This document shows, piece after piece, positions 39,355-48,698 of a DNA stretch of 64,000 nucleotides. Within the stretch, counting starts at the first letter, position 1. Every line of letters starts with the position of its first letter. Source of the stretch: Devosia psychrophila (GTDB lineage Bacteria; Pseudomonadota; Alphaproteobacteria; Rhizobiales; Devosiaceae); contig NZ_LAPV01000011.1 in NCBI RefSeq assembly GCF_000971275.1, positions 1 to 64,000 of the forward strand, read 5' to 3'. Both the position numbers and the translations under genes were made by a program. Under the pieces are notes generated by a model that saw nothing but the letters and a program-made list of their open reading frames with translations, searched no databases and was not told the origin of the DNA.

Positions 39355-39383
39355 CTTGTAGCGGCGAACTGCGACGGAGACAA
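39355..39383 (-). promoter_or_regulatory. Possible sigma70 promoter of ndk
   Basis: On the minus strand TTGTCT, 17 bases, TACAAG. The spacing is ideal and the -35 box matches the alphaproteobacterial preference for TTG; the -10 box is moderate. It would give a leader of about 35 bases before the ATG. Confidence 0.4.
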
Positions 39384-39444
39384 GACTGTGCGCACCGTAG
39401 CAAGGCGGCGCGCACCATACTGGTTAAGTCCGCAGTGATGACCG

Positions 39445-39801
39445 CTATTGTGGGGTCAGCGTCTCGGTGCCGGCGCCATCTTGACCCGCAACGGTCCAAG
39501 AGCCAATCATCGAGCCGTCCTCTAAGATTTCATAGATCAGCAGGCCAAGATTGTCGCCCTGGAAATGTGCTGCAGCAAACGCAATGCCGTCGCGCATGCA
39601 GATGCCACTCGACGTGATTTTGCCAGTGGTCCATTCGATGGCACAGGTGGTTTCGCTGAGCCCGGTGATCTCGGCAGTGCCGGTATATTGCGACCCATCG
39701 AGATTGGTACCGGTGACACCGTAGGTGCCTCCGATATCCTGTGCCGTGGCAGCTGCGGTTATTGCCAGTATCAAACCTGCAGAAAGAACAATCAGACGCA
39801 T
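39445..39801 (-). CDS. Exported hypothetical protein (GTETLTP family)
   Basis: A 118-residue protein with signal peptide 1-20 (ending ATAQ). The mature part is an all-beta, lipocalin- or fibronectin-like small domain, [20 protein letters not shown], with a Cys pair ([15 protein letters not shown]) likely in a disulfide and the C-terminal [11 protein letters not shown] tail shared by a rhizobial family. GGAGGG precedes ATG 39801. Function unknown; periplasmic. Confidence 0.75.
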   Translation of the reverse strand: MRLIVLSAGLILAITAAATAQDIGGTYGVTGTNLDGSQYTGTAEITGLSETTCAIEWTTGKITSSGICMRDGIAFAAAHFQGDNLGLLIYEILEDGSMIGSWTVAGQDGAGTETLTPQ

Positions 39802-40219
39802 TTATTACCCTCCAAAATGCCGATGCTTCGACACTTTGAATATCGGACGAAAAATAGCAATGGTACCAGGACTAGTTTTTTCCAGGGCGCTAACGCGACA
39901 CTAGAAAGTCATCGTCGACCGCCATGATGCCAGCCTACCCGACGCTGATTTCAGCGGCCCCGAAGGGTGGGGAAGCTGCGCGGTCTGGCAAGTGGCACGC
40001 CAGAGGTCGCGAGGGTCAAGTCATCATCCTTTGCGTTCCGGACAGTCGAAATCGTGCGCCGGGACAATTATGCTAGCGCGACAAAGAGGCACCTATGCAG
40101 CATGGGACGGTTGCCATGCGGGGCCGTTGACACTATCGAACGGCAAAGCCTTTTTCGGGCGTCTTGCCGTGGTGGCGCCATTGCCATGCGGTCCTGCCCT
40201 CTCCACAGATTGCCGCACC
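39802..40219. other. 418-base gap before the ABC-F gene
   Basis: No gene is seen. The reading frame of the ABC-F gene is open back to 39992 but lacks coding character. TTGCCATGCGG occurs twice (near 40109 and 40179). A TTGACA at 40127 is a possible -35 box, without a good -10 partner. Confidence 0.4.
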
Positions 40220-42088
40220 ATGCTGACCATCAACAATCTCACCTATCGCATCCAGGGCCGGGAGCTGTTCGAGGATGCGTCCGTGGTGCTGCCGACCGGC
40301 TCCAAGACCGGCTTCGTCGGTAAGAACGGCACGGGCAAGACCACGCTGTTCCACCTGATCCAGGGGCATATCTCGCTGGATTCAGGGTCGTTCGACCTCA
40401 ACAAGAAAGCACGTATCGGCGCGGTGGCGCAGGAAGCGCCGGCTGGCAACGAGAGCGTGCTGGACGTGGTGCTGGCCGCCGACAAGGAGCGCACCGCGCT
40501 TTTGGCCGAAGCCGAGACCGCCGAAGACCCGAACCGGATCAGCGATATCTATACGCGGCTGTCCGATATCGACGCCTATTCGGCCGAAGCGCGTGCTTCG
40601 TCCATTCTGAAGGGCCTCGGCTTCGAGCAGGACCGGCAGAATTCGCCGACCCATGAACTGTCGGGCGGCTGGCGCATGCGCGTGGCGCTGGCGGGCGTGC
40701 TGTTCAGCCAGCCCGACCTGCTGCTGCTCGACGAGCCGACCAACTATCTCGATCTGGAAGGCACGCTGTGGCTGGAGAAGTATCTCGCCACCTATCCCTA
40801 CACAGTGTTCATGATCAGCCATGATCGCGACCTGCTGAACAAGTCGGTCAGCTCGATAATCCATCTCGAACATAAGAAATTCACCTTTTACAAGGGTAAT
40901 TACGACACGTTCGAAAACACGCGTCGGATGCAGATGGAGCTGAACAACAAGGGCCGCGACAAGGCACTTGACCAGGTCGCGCATTTGCAGAAGTTCGTCG
41001 ATCGCTTCAAGGCCAAGGCCAGCAAAGCCAAGCAGGCGCAGTCGCGCATGAAAATGATCGAGAAGCTGCGGCCGCCTGCAGCGATGTTCGACGAATATTC
41101 GGCGCCGTTCACCTTCCAGCAGCCCAAGGCCGAGGCGGCGACGCCGATGCTTTCGCTGGACAGCGTGTCGGCCGGCTATGGCGACCGGACCATCTTGCGC
41201 AACATCAACATGCGCATCGACCCCGAAGATCGCATTGCGCTGATCGGCGTCAACGGCAATGGCAAGTCGACCTTTGCCAAGCTTTTGGCAGGCGATATCG
41301 AGCCGATGAGCGGCACGTTGCGCAAGGGCAAGAAGCTGGAAATCGCGCATTTTGCGCAGCACCAGATGGACAAGCTCAAGCCTGAATGGACCCCGTTCGA
41401 GCATGTGGTCGATATGATGCCGACCGATAGCGAAGCCAAGCGCCGCTCGCGACTGAGCCAGATGGGCCTGACCAAGTCGCGGATGGATACGCTGGCCAAG
41501 AACCTGTCGGGCGGCGAGCGCGCCCGCCTGCTGATGGGCCTGATTACCTTCAGCGGCCCAGGAATGATGATCCTTGACGAGCCGACCAACCATCTCGATA
41601 TCGACAGTCGCGATGCGCTGGTGCATGCGCTCAACGATTATGAGGGCGCCGTGCTGATCATCAGCCATGATCGCCATTTGATCGAAGCGACCTGTGACAC
41701 GCTGTGGATCGCCGAAGGCGGTGGCATACGCGTGCTGGACGAAGACTTAGACAGCTACCAGCGCAGCATTACCTCCAACAAGGAGGGCAAGGGCGGCGGT
41801 GGCGGCAAGGGTGGCAACAAGCTGAGCAAGCATGAAGCTGCGGCCAAGCGAGCGGAGGTCGCCCCGTTGAAGGCCAACATCAAGGACGCCGAGGCCAAGA
41901 TCGCGCGGCTCAAGACCGAGATCGGCAAGGTCGATGCGCAGCTCGACGATCCCAAGGTATATAATGGTGCGCCTGACCGGATGATCACGCTGGGCAAGGA
42001 CAAGGCACGTTTCACTGCGGATCTCGAGAAGCAGGAAGAGCAGTGGCTGGCGCTGAGTGCCGAGCTGGAAGCCGCGGAAAAAGCATGA
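40220..42088 (+). CDS. ABC-F family ATP-binding protein
   Basis: A 622-residue soluble protein with two ABC domains joined by the ABC-F linker (about 235-310, rich in Lys/Gln/Arg) and a C-terminal coiled coil (about 545-620). Walker A sites are GKNGTGKTT and GVNGNGKST; signatures are LSGGWRMRVAL and LSGGERARLLMG; Walker B sites are LLLLDEPTNYLD and MMILDEPTNHLD. ABC-F proteins bind the ribosome E site and rescue stalled translation or give antibiotic protection. Closest in layout to Uup/YheS. ATG 40220 opens the first ABC domain. Confidence 0.93.
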   Translation: MLTINNLTYRIQGRELFEDASVVLPTGSKTGFVGKNGTGKTTLFHLIQGHISLDSGSFDLNKKARIGAVAQEAPAGNESVLDVVLAADKERTALLAEAETAEDPNRISDIYTRLSDIDAYSAEARASSILKGLGFEQDRQNSPTHELSGGWRMRVALAGVLFSQPDLLLLDEPTNYLDLEGTLWLEKYLATYPYTVFMISHDRDLLNKSVSSIIHLEHKKFTFYKGNYDTFENTRRMQMELNNKGRDKALDQVAHLQKFVDRFKAKASKAKQAQSRMKMIEKLRPPAAMFDEYSAPFTFQQPKAEAATPMLSLDSVSAGYGDRTILRNINMRIDPEDRIALIGVNGNGKSTFAKLLAGDIEPMSGTLRKGKKLEIAHFAQHQMDKLKPEWTPFEHVVDMMPTDSEAKRRSRLSQMGLTKSRMDTLAKNLSGGERARLLMGLITFSGPGMMILDEPTNHLDIDSRDALVHALNDYEGAVLIISHDRHLIEATCDTLWIAEGGGIRVLDEDLDSYQRSITSNKEGKGGGGGKGGNKLSKHEAAAKRAEVAPLKANIKDAEAKIARLKTEIGKVDAQLDDPKVYNGAPDRMITLGKDKARFTADLEKQEEQWLALSAELEAAEKA

Positions 42089-42537
42089 GCGAGCTGAGCG
42101 CCGAGGACGTCGTTGCGGCGCTCCGGATGCAGCGGCATCCCGAGAGCGGCTGGTATGTGCAGTCGTTCAAGGATGAGGACAAGGTCGATGACCGCGCTTG
42201 GTCGACGGCCATTTATTACCTGCTGCAGGCGGGTGATGTTTCGCACTGGCATCGCGTCGATGCCGTCGAAGTGTGGCACTGGTATGCGGGCGCGGCGCTG
42301 AAGCTTTCGATCTCCGACGGCCAGACCGTCGATTTGCACATGCTGGGCAATGACCTCATCGTCGGGCAGCGCCCCCAGATCATGGTGCCGCGCCGGGTCT
42401 GGCAATCGGCGGTCAGCACCGGTGCCTGGACGCTGGTGGGCTGCACGGTAGCGCCCGGCTTCCGCTTTTTGGGCTTTGAACTGGCCGCTCCGGACTGGGC
42501 ACCCGGCGCTAACCAAGATCGCAATTCCGCCGATTGA
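42085..42537 (+). CDS. Cupin domain protein (DUF985)
   Basis: A 150-residue cupin. LRMQRHPESGWYVQSFKDED at the start, STAIYYLLQAGDVSHWHRVD and VWHWYAGAALKLSISDGQ contain the His/Glu-like metal positions of DUF985, and PRRVWQSAVSTGAWTLVGCT closes the barrel. Function is unknown. ATG 42085 overlaps the ABC-F stop (ATGA), so it is co-translated. Confidence 0.88.
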   Translation: MSELSAEDVVAALRMQRHPESGWYVQSFKDEDKVDDRAWSTAIYYLLQAGDVSHWHRVDAVEVWHWYAGAALKLSISDGQTVDLHMLGNDLIVGQRPQIMVPRRVWQSAVSTGAWTLVGCTVAPGFRFLGFELAAPDWAPGANQDRNSAD

Positions 42538-42594
42538 CACGGGCCGCGGCTTGTCATTCTCATGGGCGCCACGAAGATCGGCCGAAGGCGCGCG

Positions 42595-43440
42595 ATGTCG
42601 TTGTTGAAGAAGCTGGTTTTGATCGCGGCGATTGGCCTGTCTCTGTTGGCCGGCGCTGTGCAGGCGCAGGAACTCACCAAGCATCAGCGGGCCGAGCAGC
42701 GGCGGTTTGCCTATAATAACAGCCTGTTCGTGCTCTATCACGAGGTCGGGCACCTGCTGTTCCACAAACTGGAACTGCCTGTGCTGGGGCGCGAGGAGGA
42801 TGCCGCCGACAATGTGGCGACGTGGACGCTGCTGCGCCAGGGCACGCCAAAAGCCGACCAGGCGCTGAAGGACGCGGCGCGCGGCTGGATCCTGTCCGGC
42901 ATTGCCTACAATAGCGGTGGCACGGAGGGCGACTATGCGGCCGCCCATAGCCTCGACAAGCAGCGCGCCTATCAGATCGTCTGCCTGATGATCGGCATGG
43001 ATGCGACTGCGTTCCGGCCGGTGGCCAATGAATACCGGCTGGATAGCGACCGGCAGAAAAGCTGCCAACTGGACTATGACATGATCGACCGCTCTCTGGA
43101 TGGCCTGCTGGCCAACCGCGGCGTCGGCAAGAAGCACCGCGGTACAGAGGTCGTCGTGACCTATCACAATGTGAGCGGACAGCTGAAAGTGGCGGCAGAT
43201 GCGTTCAAGGCCAGCGGCGTGTTCGACCAGGTAGCCGAGGAGCTACGGACCCGTTATCGCCTGAGCGAGACAGTCCGGTTCAATGCCAAGCGCTGCGGCG
43301 AGGCAAATGCTTTCTATGACCCGGACACCGTCGAGGTCATCTTTTGCTATGAACTGATGCAGGACTATATGGATCTGTACTCCAATAACCTGGAGCAGAC
43401 GGCTATGCCGGCGCCGGGCGGCAAACAAAAAAACAACTAA
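42595..43440 (+). CDS. DUF4344 metallopeptidase, copy 1
   Basis: A 281-residue exported protein: signal peptide 1-24 (ending VQAQE), then NNSLFVLYHEVGHLLFHKLE with the HExxH zinc site and GREEDAADNVATW, whose acidic residues likely supply the third ligand. Cys residues in the second half (VCLMIG, KSCQLDY, KRCGEAN, FCYELM) may form disulfides. DUF4344 proteins are predicted periplasmic zinc peptidases without known substrate. ATG 42595 is chosen for the signal peptide. Confidence 0.85.
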   Translation: MSLLKKLVLIAAIGLSLLAGAVQAQELTKHQRAEQRRFAYNNSLFVLYHEVGHLLFHKLELPVLGREEDAADNVATWTLLRQGTPKADQALKDAARGWILSGIAYNSGGTEGDYAAAHSLDKQRAYQIVCLMIGMDATAFRPVANEYRLDSDRQKSCQLDYDMIDRSLDGLLANRGVGKKHRGTEVVVTYHNVSGQLKVAADAFKASGVFDQVAEELRTRYRLSETVRFNAKRCGEANAFYDPDTVEVIFCYELMQDYMDLYSNNLEQTAMPAPGGKQKNN

Positions 43441-43503
43441 GCCATGATGTTTGTGTGATTAGATAAGTGCTGCGGCGAGGGGCCGCCGTCTCTGGAGATT
43501 ATC

Positions 43504-44325
43504 TTGCGCGTTTCGTCACTCATTCTAGCCGCCCTGGCCTTCGCCATGGCGCCCGCCTCCCTTGTCGTTGCCCAGGATGACATCCCCGACAAGGATCTGG
43601 TCGCCGCCGTCGATTTCGCCATGCATGACGCGACGTTCACGCTGTATCACGAGATCGGCCACATGCTGGTCGGCGAGCTGGGCATTCCGGTGTTGGGCAA
43701 GGAAGAAGACGCGGCGGATGCGCTGGCGACGATCATGTTGCTGACCGACGACGAGGACGACGACAGCTATAATGCGCTCGTGGACGCCTCGGACGGCTGG
43801 TATTTCAATGCCGTGAAATCTACCGGGTCGGGCGTCGAGGACTTTTCATATTATGACGAGCATAGCCTCGATATTCAGCGCGCCTATGCCATGGTCTGCC
43901 TGATGGTGGGCAAGGACCCCGAAGCCTTCGCGCAGACCGCGGAGGCCTATGATCTTGACCAGGATCGGGTGGATGGCTGCGCCTATACCTATGCCCAGGC
44001 ATTTTCGTCGTGGACCTCCCTGCTCGAACCGCATGCTGTAGCCGAGGAGCAGGGCGCAGAAATCAGCGTGGTCTACGAGGACGCGGGCGACTACGATTCC
44101 TTTGCCGAAATGCTCAAGCAGCGCGAGGTGCTGGAACGCGCTGCGGCCCTGGTGACGAGCCGCTACGTGCTGCCCGGCCCTGTGACCTTCAAGGCTACGC
44201 TATGCGGCGAGGCCAATGCCTATTACAGCCCCAGCGAGGGCGAGATCACCTATTGCTATGAACTGGCCTCGGACATGTTCCAGCTTTATCTGGTCGATAT
44301 TCTTGGCCATACACTTGAAGAATAG
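43504..44325 (+). CDS. DUF4344 metallopeptidase, copy 2
   Basis: A 273-residue paralogue of the preceding gene. Signal peptide 1-23, TFTLYHEIGHMLVGELGIPV with HExxH, KEEDAADALATIMLL, and the same four Cys contexts. It is much more acidic than copy 1. TTG 43504 has GGAG 7 bases upstream and begins the signal peptide exactly. The tandem arrangement points to local duplication with divergence. Confidence 0.85.
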   Translation: MRVSSLILAALAFAMAPASLVVAQDDIPDKDLVAAVDFAMHDATFTLYHEIGHMLVGELGIPVLGKEEDAADALATIMLLTDDEDDDSYNALVDASDGWYFNAVKSTGSGVEDFSYYDEHSLDIQRAYAMVCLMVGKDPEAFAQTAEAYDLDQDRVDGCAYTYAQAFSSWTSLLEPHAVAEEQGAEISVVYEDAGDYDSFAEMLKQREVLERAAALVTSRYVLPGPVTFKATLCGEANAYYSPSEGEITYCYELASDMFQLYLVDILGHTLEE

Positions 44326-44340
44326 AATGAAGAATAGACC

Positions 44341-44364
44341 GGGCGGCATCAAGCCGAGCCGCCC
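44341..44364 (+). terminator. Hairpin after the DUF4344 pair
   Basis: GGGCGGC, 10-base loop, GCCGCCC, 16 bases after the second stop codon. A U tract is lacking, so it may work with Rho or as an mRNA 3' stabiliser. Confidence 0.4.
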
Positions 44365-44483
44365 GCCGCGCCCAATCGGGCAGTGATCCGAGGGCGTTCA
44401 CCACTCATGCCGTGTTGAATGTGACCCGCAGACCAAGTCCGCGGGTAGGCAGGTGACGCGGCGTTGACACGCCACTTCGCAGG

Positions 44484-45101
44484 CTAACTGAAGCCGACGT
44501 AGCGGCCGGGCTTGTGGTTGGTGGCGATGATCATGTTGAGCACCAGGGCGCCGAGGATCGAGTAAAGCACACGATCCAGCGGCAGCACGAAAAAGGCCGC
44601 GGCGAGGATCACGGCGTCAACACCAAGCTGGAAGTAGCCGGCGCGAATGCCGAAATTCTCCTGCAGATACAGCGCCAGAATGTTGATGCCGCCGACGCTG
44701 GCCTTGTGTCGAGCCAGCGACAGAATGCCCAGGCCGATCAGCCCGCCGCCAAGCAATGCCGCGAACAGCGGGTGAATGCTGGAAATGTCCATCCAGCCGG
44801 GAATGTGCGCCGTGAAGTAGGACACCAGGCCGACGCCGATGAAGGTTTTGATGGCAAAGGGCCAGCCCATGCGCAGCAGGGCCAGAGCATAGAAGGGCAA
44901 GTTGATGGCGAAGAACAGCCAGCCGAAGGGAACGCCGGTTCCATATTGCAGCAGCAGGGCAAGGCCGGCGGTACTGCCGGTGGTCAGCGTCGCTTCGGCG
45001 TAGAGTACGACGCCGAACGACACAAGCATGGTCCCGATCAGGATGGCGAACAGGTCTTCGGGCATTGTATGCCGGCTGGGCGTTGCGAGTTCGGTCGTCA
45101 T
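44484..45101 (-). CDS. YitT family membrane protein
   Basis: A 205-residue inner-membrane protein with five or six helices. TGSTAGLALLLQYGTGVPFG, KTFIGVGLVSYFTAHIP and HKASVGGINILALYLQENFG follow the YitT/DUF161 pattern. Function is unknown, possibly solute transport. ATG 45101 overlaps the holC stop (ATGA) and ends the pepA-VOC-holC transcript. Confidence 0.8.
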   Translation of the reverse strand: MTTELATPSRHTMPEDLFAILIGTMLVSFGVVLYAEATLTTGSTAGLALLLQYGTGVPFGWLFFAINLPFYALALLRMGWPFAIKTFIGVGLVSYFTAHIPGWMDISSIHPLFAALLGGGLIGLGILSLARHKASVGGINILALYLQENFGIRAGYFQLGVDAVILAAAFFVLPLDRVLYSILGALVLNMIIATNHKPGRYVGFS

Positions 45102-45547
45102 GCCTTCTTGACCCACCGACCGCCGGGTTCCTGCTGCCAATAGGTTAGCACATTGTTACCCTTGAGCGCCTTCCATGCGACGCGCGCTTCGGCGACGGCG
45201 TCGGGATCGTGGCCGGAAAACATGTAGACGATGCGTTCGTAGCCCTCCGCCGATTGCGGCACGGCGCGATCGACGAAGAAGCGGCAAGCCGCCTGGTTGG
45301 GGTTGTCGGTGCCCGTGGTGATCAAGATGGGTTGGTGGGCATCGCTGCTGGCATCACCGGCGAGGCCATGTGGCAGGAAGCTGTCGTCGCGGAAAGTCCA
45401 GAGATGGGCATCCAGCGCGTCAGCCCGCTCGGTCGAACCAACTTCCACCACGGCGCGCCAGCCGCGCTCAAGGGTCTTTTCCAGCAATTGCGGAATGACA
45501 GCTTCGAGCGGCCGGGGTTCGAGATGGTAGAAAAGGATATCTGGCAT
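45098..45547 (-). CDS. holC: DNA polymerase III chi subunit HolC
   Basis: A 149-residue clamp-loader accessory subunit that binds SSB. ILFYHLEPRPLEAVIPQLLE, TLERGWRAVVEVGS, DAHLWTFRDDSFLPHGLAGD and the C-terminal WKALKGNNVLTYWQQEPGG match the family. ATG 45547 overlaps the VOC stop (TGATG). holC next to pepA is a common proteobacterial pairing, here interrupted by one VOC gene. Confidence 0.93.
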   Translation of the reverse strand: MPDILFYHLEPRPLEAVIPQLLEKTLERGWRAVVEVGSTERADALDAHLWTFRDDSFLPHGLAGDASSDAHQPILITTGTDNPNQAACRFFVDRAVPQSAEGYERIVYMFSGHDPDAVAEARVAWKALKGNNVLTYWQQEPGGRWVKKA

Positions 45548-45885
45548 CAGCACAACACTTCGACAAGGAAGCCGCCAGGAGCCCTGACATAGAAAGTCCA
45601 CCCGTGGGAGCGTTCCGGTGCAGCGACGTCGATGCCGTCGGCCTTCATACGCGCGTTGATGTCGTCAACTGCCGCTTCGGACGCCTGAATAAACCCAATG
45701 TGGAAGGTTGCGGGATAGGCGATGTCCTTGCCCTTGAACATGGAGAGAACCAGACCCTCGTCGTCCTGCAAGAAGGCCATGTTCTTGTTTCCGCCACCCA
45801 GGTCTCGAAGACCGAAATACGTCATCAGGAAACTCTTGGCAGGTTCAACATCTGTGACGGCAAGATTGACGTGGTTCAGGCGCAT
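45547..45885 (-). CDS. VOC-superfamily (glyoxalase-like) protein
   Basis: A 112-residue single VOC domain. RLNHVNLAVTDVEPAKSFLM has the first metal-ligand His, and HGWTFYVRAPGGFLVEVLC carries the C-terminal Glu. The substrate is unknown; glyoxalase, dioxygenase or binding roles are possible. AAAGGAGC precedes ATG 45885. It lies 10 bases after pepA, in one operon with holC. Confidence 0.82.
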   Translation of the reverse strand: MRLNHVNLAVTDVEPAKSFLMTYFGLRDLGGGNKNMAFLQDDEGLVLSMFKGKDIAYPATFHIGFIQASEAAVDDINARMKADGIDVAAPERSHGWTFYVRAPGGFLVEVLC

Positions 45886-45895
45886 GGTTGCTCCT

Positions 45896-47377
45896 TTAGC
45901 CTTGGTAATAGTCACGGACCAGGCGGTCCAGCAGGGCGACGCCGAAGCCGGGCGCCCAGGAGGTGTTGATCTCCGAGGTCCCTGCCCCAAAAGCGGTGCC
46001 GGCGATGTCGAGATGGGCCCAAGGGACGTTGTTGACGAAACGCTGCAGGAACTGGGCGGCGGTGATCGAGCCAGCCGGACGGCCGACCGAATTGCGGATG
46101 TCGGCGAACTTGGATTCGATCATCTTGTCGTAGGCCGGAGCCAACGGCATGCGCCAGAGCTTCTCGTTGGCATTGAGGCCGGCATTCAGCAGTTGGATCG
46201 ACAGCTCGTCATTGTTGGAGAACAGGCCCGCATGCTCATGGCCGAGTGCCACGACGATGGCGCCGGTGAGCGTCGCCAGGTTGATCATGAAGCGCGGCTT
46301 GAAGCGGTCCTGCGTGTACCAAAGCGCATCGGCCAGCACGAGGCGGCCTTCGGCATCGGTGTTGATGACCTCGATGGTGGTGCCGCTCATCGCCTTGACG
46401 ATATCGCCGGGGCGCACTGCGTTGCCCGACGGCATGTTTTCTACCAGCCCGATAACGCCGACGACATTGACGGGCGCCTTGCGGCTGGCAAGTGCAAGCA
46501 TCAGTCCGGTGACCGCAGCCGCTCCACCCATATCGCCCTTCATGTCTTCCATGGAAGCGGCGGGCTTGATGGAAATACCGCCGGTATCGAAGACCACGCC
46601 CTTGCCAACAAAGGCCAGCGGGGCCGTATCAGCTTTGCCACCGCGCCACTGCATGACGACGAGGCGCGCCGGGCGATCGGAGCCCTGGGCGACGCAGAGC
46701 AGCGAGCCCATGCCGAGCTTTTCGAGCGCCTCGGGCTCAAGGACTTCGACATCGACCCCGAGCTTGGAGAGTTCGGCAGCGCGGGCGGCGAATTCGACTG
46801 GGCCGAGCAGATTGGCCGGCTCGTTGATCAGGTCGCGGGCCAGCAGCGTGCCATCGACTGTGGCGTTGCGATCGGCGATAGCGGCACCGGCGGCCTCTAT
46901 GTCGGCAACGTGGAGGGTGATTTCCAGCGCGGCGGCGGCGTCGTCGGCCTTTGCGGTCTTGTATTTGTCGAAGCGGTAGTGGCGCAGGCGAAGGCCGGCG
47001 GCGAGTTCGGCAATGGCAGCTGGCGTGGCGGCGGCTTCATCGAGGATGACCGCGACTTTTTCGGCGCGGCTGGCGGAAATCTTGGCCAGCAGCGAGCCGC
47101 CACGATCGGTCCAGCCATTGAGCGGGGCCTCATCACTCGCCTTGCCGCTGCCGAGCACGATGAGGCGCTTGCCCCCTGCCCCCAATATGTCCAGCGCATG
47201 GCCCTGCTTGCCCTTGAAGCCACCAGCGGCAGCGGTCTCGGCCCAGACCAGACCCGTGGCAGACCAGGCAGTCGCGGCGGCGCCTGCAGGCGGGCTGTCC
47301 TCGGTTGCATAGATGATCGTCGTGGTGGCGGAAACGGCGCCGAGCGGCGCGGTACGGATGGTGATGGACTGGGGCAT
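45896..47377 (-). CDS. pepA: Leucyl aminopeptidase PepA (M17)
   Basis: A 493-residue zinc/manganese aminopeptidase. The C-terminal catalytic domain shows [35 protein letters not shown] and the [15 protein letters not shown] signature with metal-binding Asp and Glu. The N-terminal domain is the usual divergent macro-like module. It trims peptides in the cytosol. ATG 47377 is chosen; the frame is open 29 codons further without family character. First gene of pepA-VOC-holC-yitT. Confidence 0.95.
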   Translation of the reverse strand: MPQSITIRTAPLGAVSATTTIIYATEDSPPAGAAATAWSATGLVWAETAAAGGFKGKQGHALDILGAGGKRLIVLGSGKASDEAPLNGWTDRGGSLLAKISASRAEKVAVILDEAAATPAAIAELAAGLRLRHYRFDKYKTAKADDAAAALEITLHVADIEAAGAAIADRNATVDGTLLARDLINEPANLLGPVEFAARAAELSKLGVDVEVLEPEALEKLGMGSLLCVAQGSDRPARLVVMQWRGGKADTAPLAFVGKGVVFDTGGISIKPAASMEDMKGDMGGAAAVTGLMLALASRKAPVNVVGVIGLVENMPSGNAVRPGDIVKAMSGTTIEVINTDAEGRLVLADALWYTQDRFKPRFMINLATLTGAIVVALGHEHAGLFSNNDELSIQLLNAGLNANEKLWRMPLAPAYDKMIESKFADIRNSVGRPAGSITAAQFLQRFVNNVPWAHLDIAGTAFGAGTSEINTSWAPGFGVALLDRLVRDYYQG

Positions 47378-47627
47378 GGAAGGCCTTGGTAGCGGTTGCA
47401 GGGAAGTAAGCTCATGGCGAGCGGAAAACCCGACCGTTCGCCACACTCTGACCCAACTCCCCACACAACCAAGGATTGTTCAGTATGAGTACTTTACATT
47501 GAGGTCTTTGCCCGCCGCGTCAATCCCGCAACAGGGCGCGGACAAATCCGTGCACAGAAGGCTGATTGCTTGAATGCCCGGGCGAATTACACCAAGGTCC
47601 GCCCGTTCCGGAGACGTTTTGCATCGC

Positions 47628-48698
47628 ATGAAGAGATTGACCGCCTATCTGGCTCGGCTGTTCGTAACCGACGCGCTGATCCTGTTCGGCGTGGTCTGCT
47701 TCCTATTGTGGATGATCAACTGCCTGCGCTCGTTCGATGTGATTTCGGTCAAGGGGCAGAGCATACTGGTGCTGGGCGCGCAGGCGTTGCTGACCATGCC
47801 GCCGCTGGCCATTTCGTTCTTCTATATCTGCATCGGCATTGGCCTGACGCGCGCCCTGCAGGCGCTGCAGGAAAATCGCGAATTGCACATCATCCATACC
47901 AGCCACGGCTTGCCATCGCTGTGGAATGCGACTGCCGTGGTGACCGGCGTCGGGGTGATCGCGGTGCTGCTGCTGTCCAATTTTATCGAGCCTGCCGCAA
48001 ATCGCCGACTCAACTTGCTCAATGCCAGCGTGGCTGCGGACCTGGTTAGCTCGACGCTTCGCCCCGGGCGGTTCACCCAAATAACGCCCGGGGTAATATT
48101 GCTGATTGGCGGGCGCGAGGGCGACGGGGAAATCCGCGAGTTTTTTGCCGACGACCGGCGCGACCCGGAAACCCGGCAGACCTATATTGCAGAGACCGCG
48201 CGCGTCTCCGCCAATGGCGACGACTACGTGCTTGAGCTGCGCAACGGCAAGCTGCAATACACCCAGGCCAACGGGCGGTTTTCCGAGATTTCTTTCGCGC
48301 GCTATGACGTCAGCGTAGACCAGTTGTCGCAGTCGATCGGTGCCACCGATCCAATGCTGGAGAAAGACACGATTACGCTGGTGCGCGAGGCCCTGGCCAG
48401 CGGCGACTGGAACCAGGGCATGCTGATATTGGTCGCCAACCGCATGGCGGAAGGGCTGCGCGTGGTCGGCATGGCTATCATGATGCTGGCCATCATGGGC
48501 TTCCCCAGCGGCAGGCGCACGCGCTTTAATGTGCCCATGGAAGCGGTGGTACTGCTGATCGCCTTTGGCGAGCGCGGCATCAGCGCCTATAGCCCGCTGG
48601 GCACGGCGACGGGGGCATTGCTGCTGATCATTGTCGCGGTGGTCGCCTTGGCCGCGCGCGTGTGGCCGCGACGGTATCCGCTGGCGGTGCGGCCATGA
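47628..48698 (+). CDS. lptF: LPS export permease LptF
   Basis: A 356-residue inner-membrane half of the LptB2FG extractor that pulls lipopolysaccharide from the membrane and feeds it to LptC. Three helices near 10-115 are followed by a periplasmic beta-jellyroll (about 130-265) and three C-terminal helices. ATG 47628 starts MKRLTAYLARLFVTDALILF. The stop overlaps lptG by ATGA. lptB and lptC are not in the window. Confidence 0.93.
   Translation: MKRLTAYLARLFVTDALILFGVVCFLLWMINCLRSFDVISVKGQSILVLGAQALLTMPPLAISFFYICIGIGLTRALQALQENRELHIIHTSHGLPSLWNATAVVTGVGVIAVLLLSNFIEPAANRRLNLLNASVAADLVSSTLRPGRFTQITPGVILLIGGREGDGEIREFFADDRRDPETRQTYIAETARVSANGDDYVLELRNGKLQYTQANGRFSEISFARYDVSVDQLSQSIGATDPMLEKDTITLVREALASGDWNQGMLILVANRMAEGLRVVGMAIMMLAIMGFPSGRRTRFNVPMEAVVLLIAFGERGISAYSPLGTATGALLLIIVAVVALAARVWPRRYPLAVRP

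Noticed and set aside
40220..42088. A drug-efflux ABC transporter
   Set aside because: It has two ABC domains, the ABC-F linker and no membrane segments.
41755..43167. Minus-strand frame of 470 codons
   Set aside because: It is opposite the ABC-F, cupin and DUF4344 genes, which all have recognisable motifs.
45722..47392. Plus-strand frame of 556 codons
   Set aside because: It is antisense to pepA, whose M17 active-site motif is intact on the other strand.
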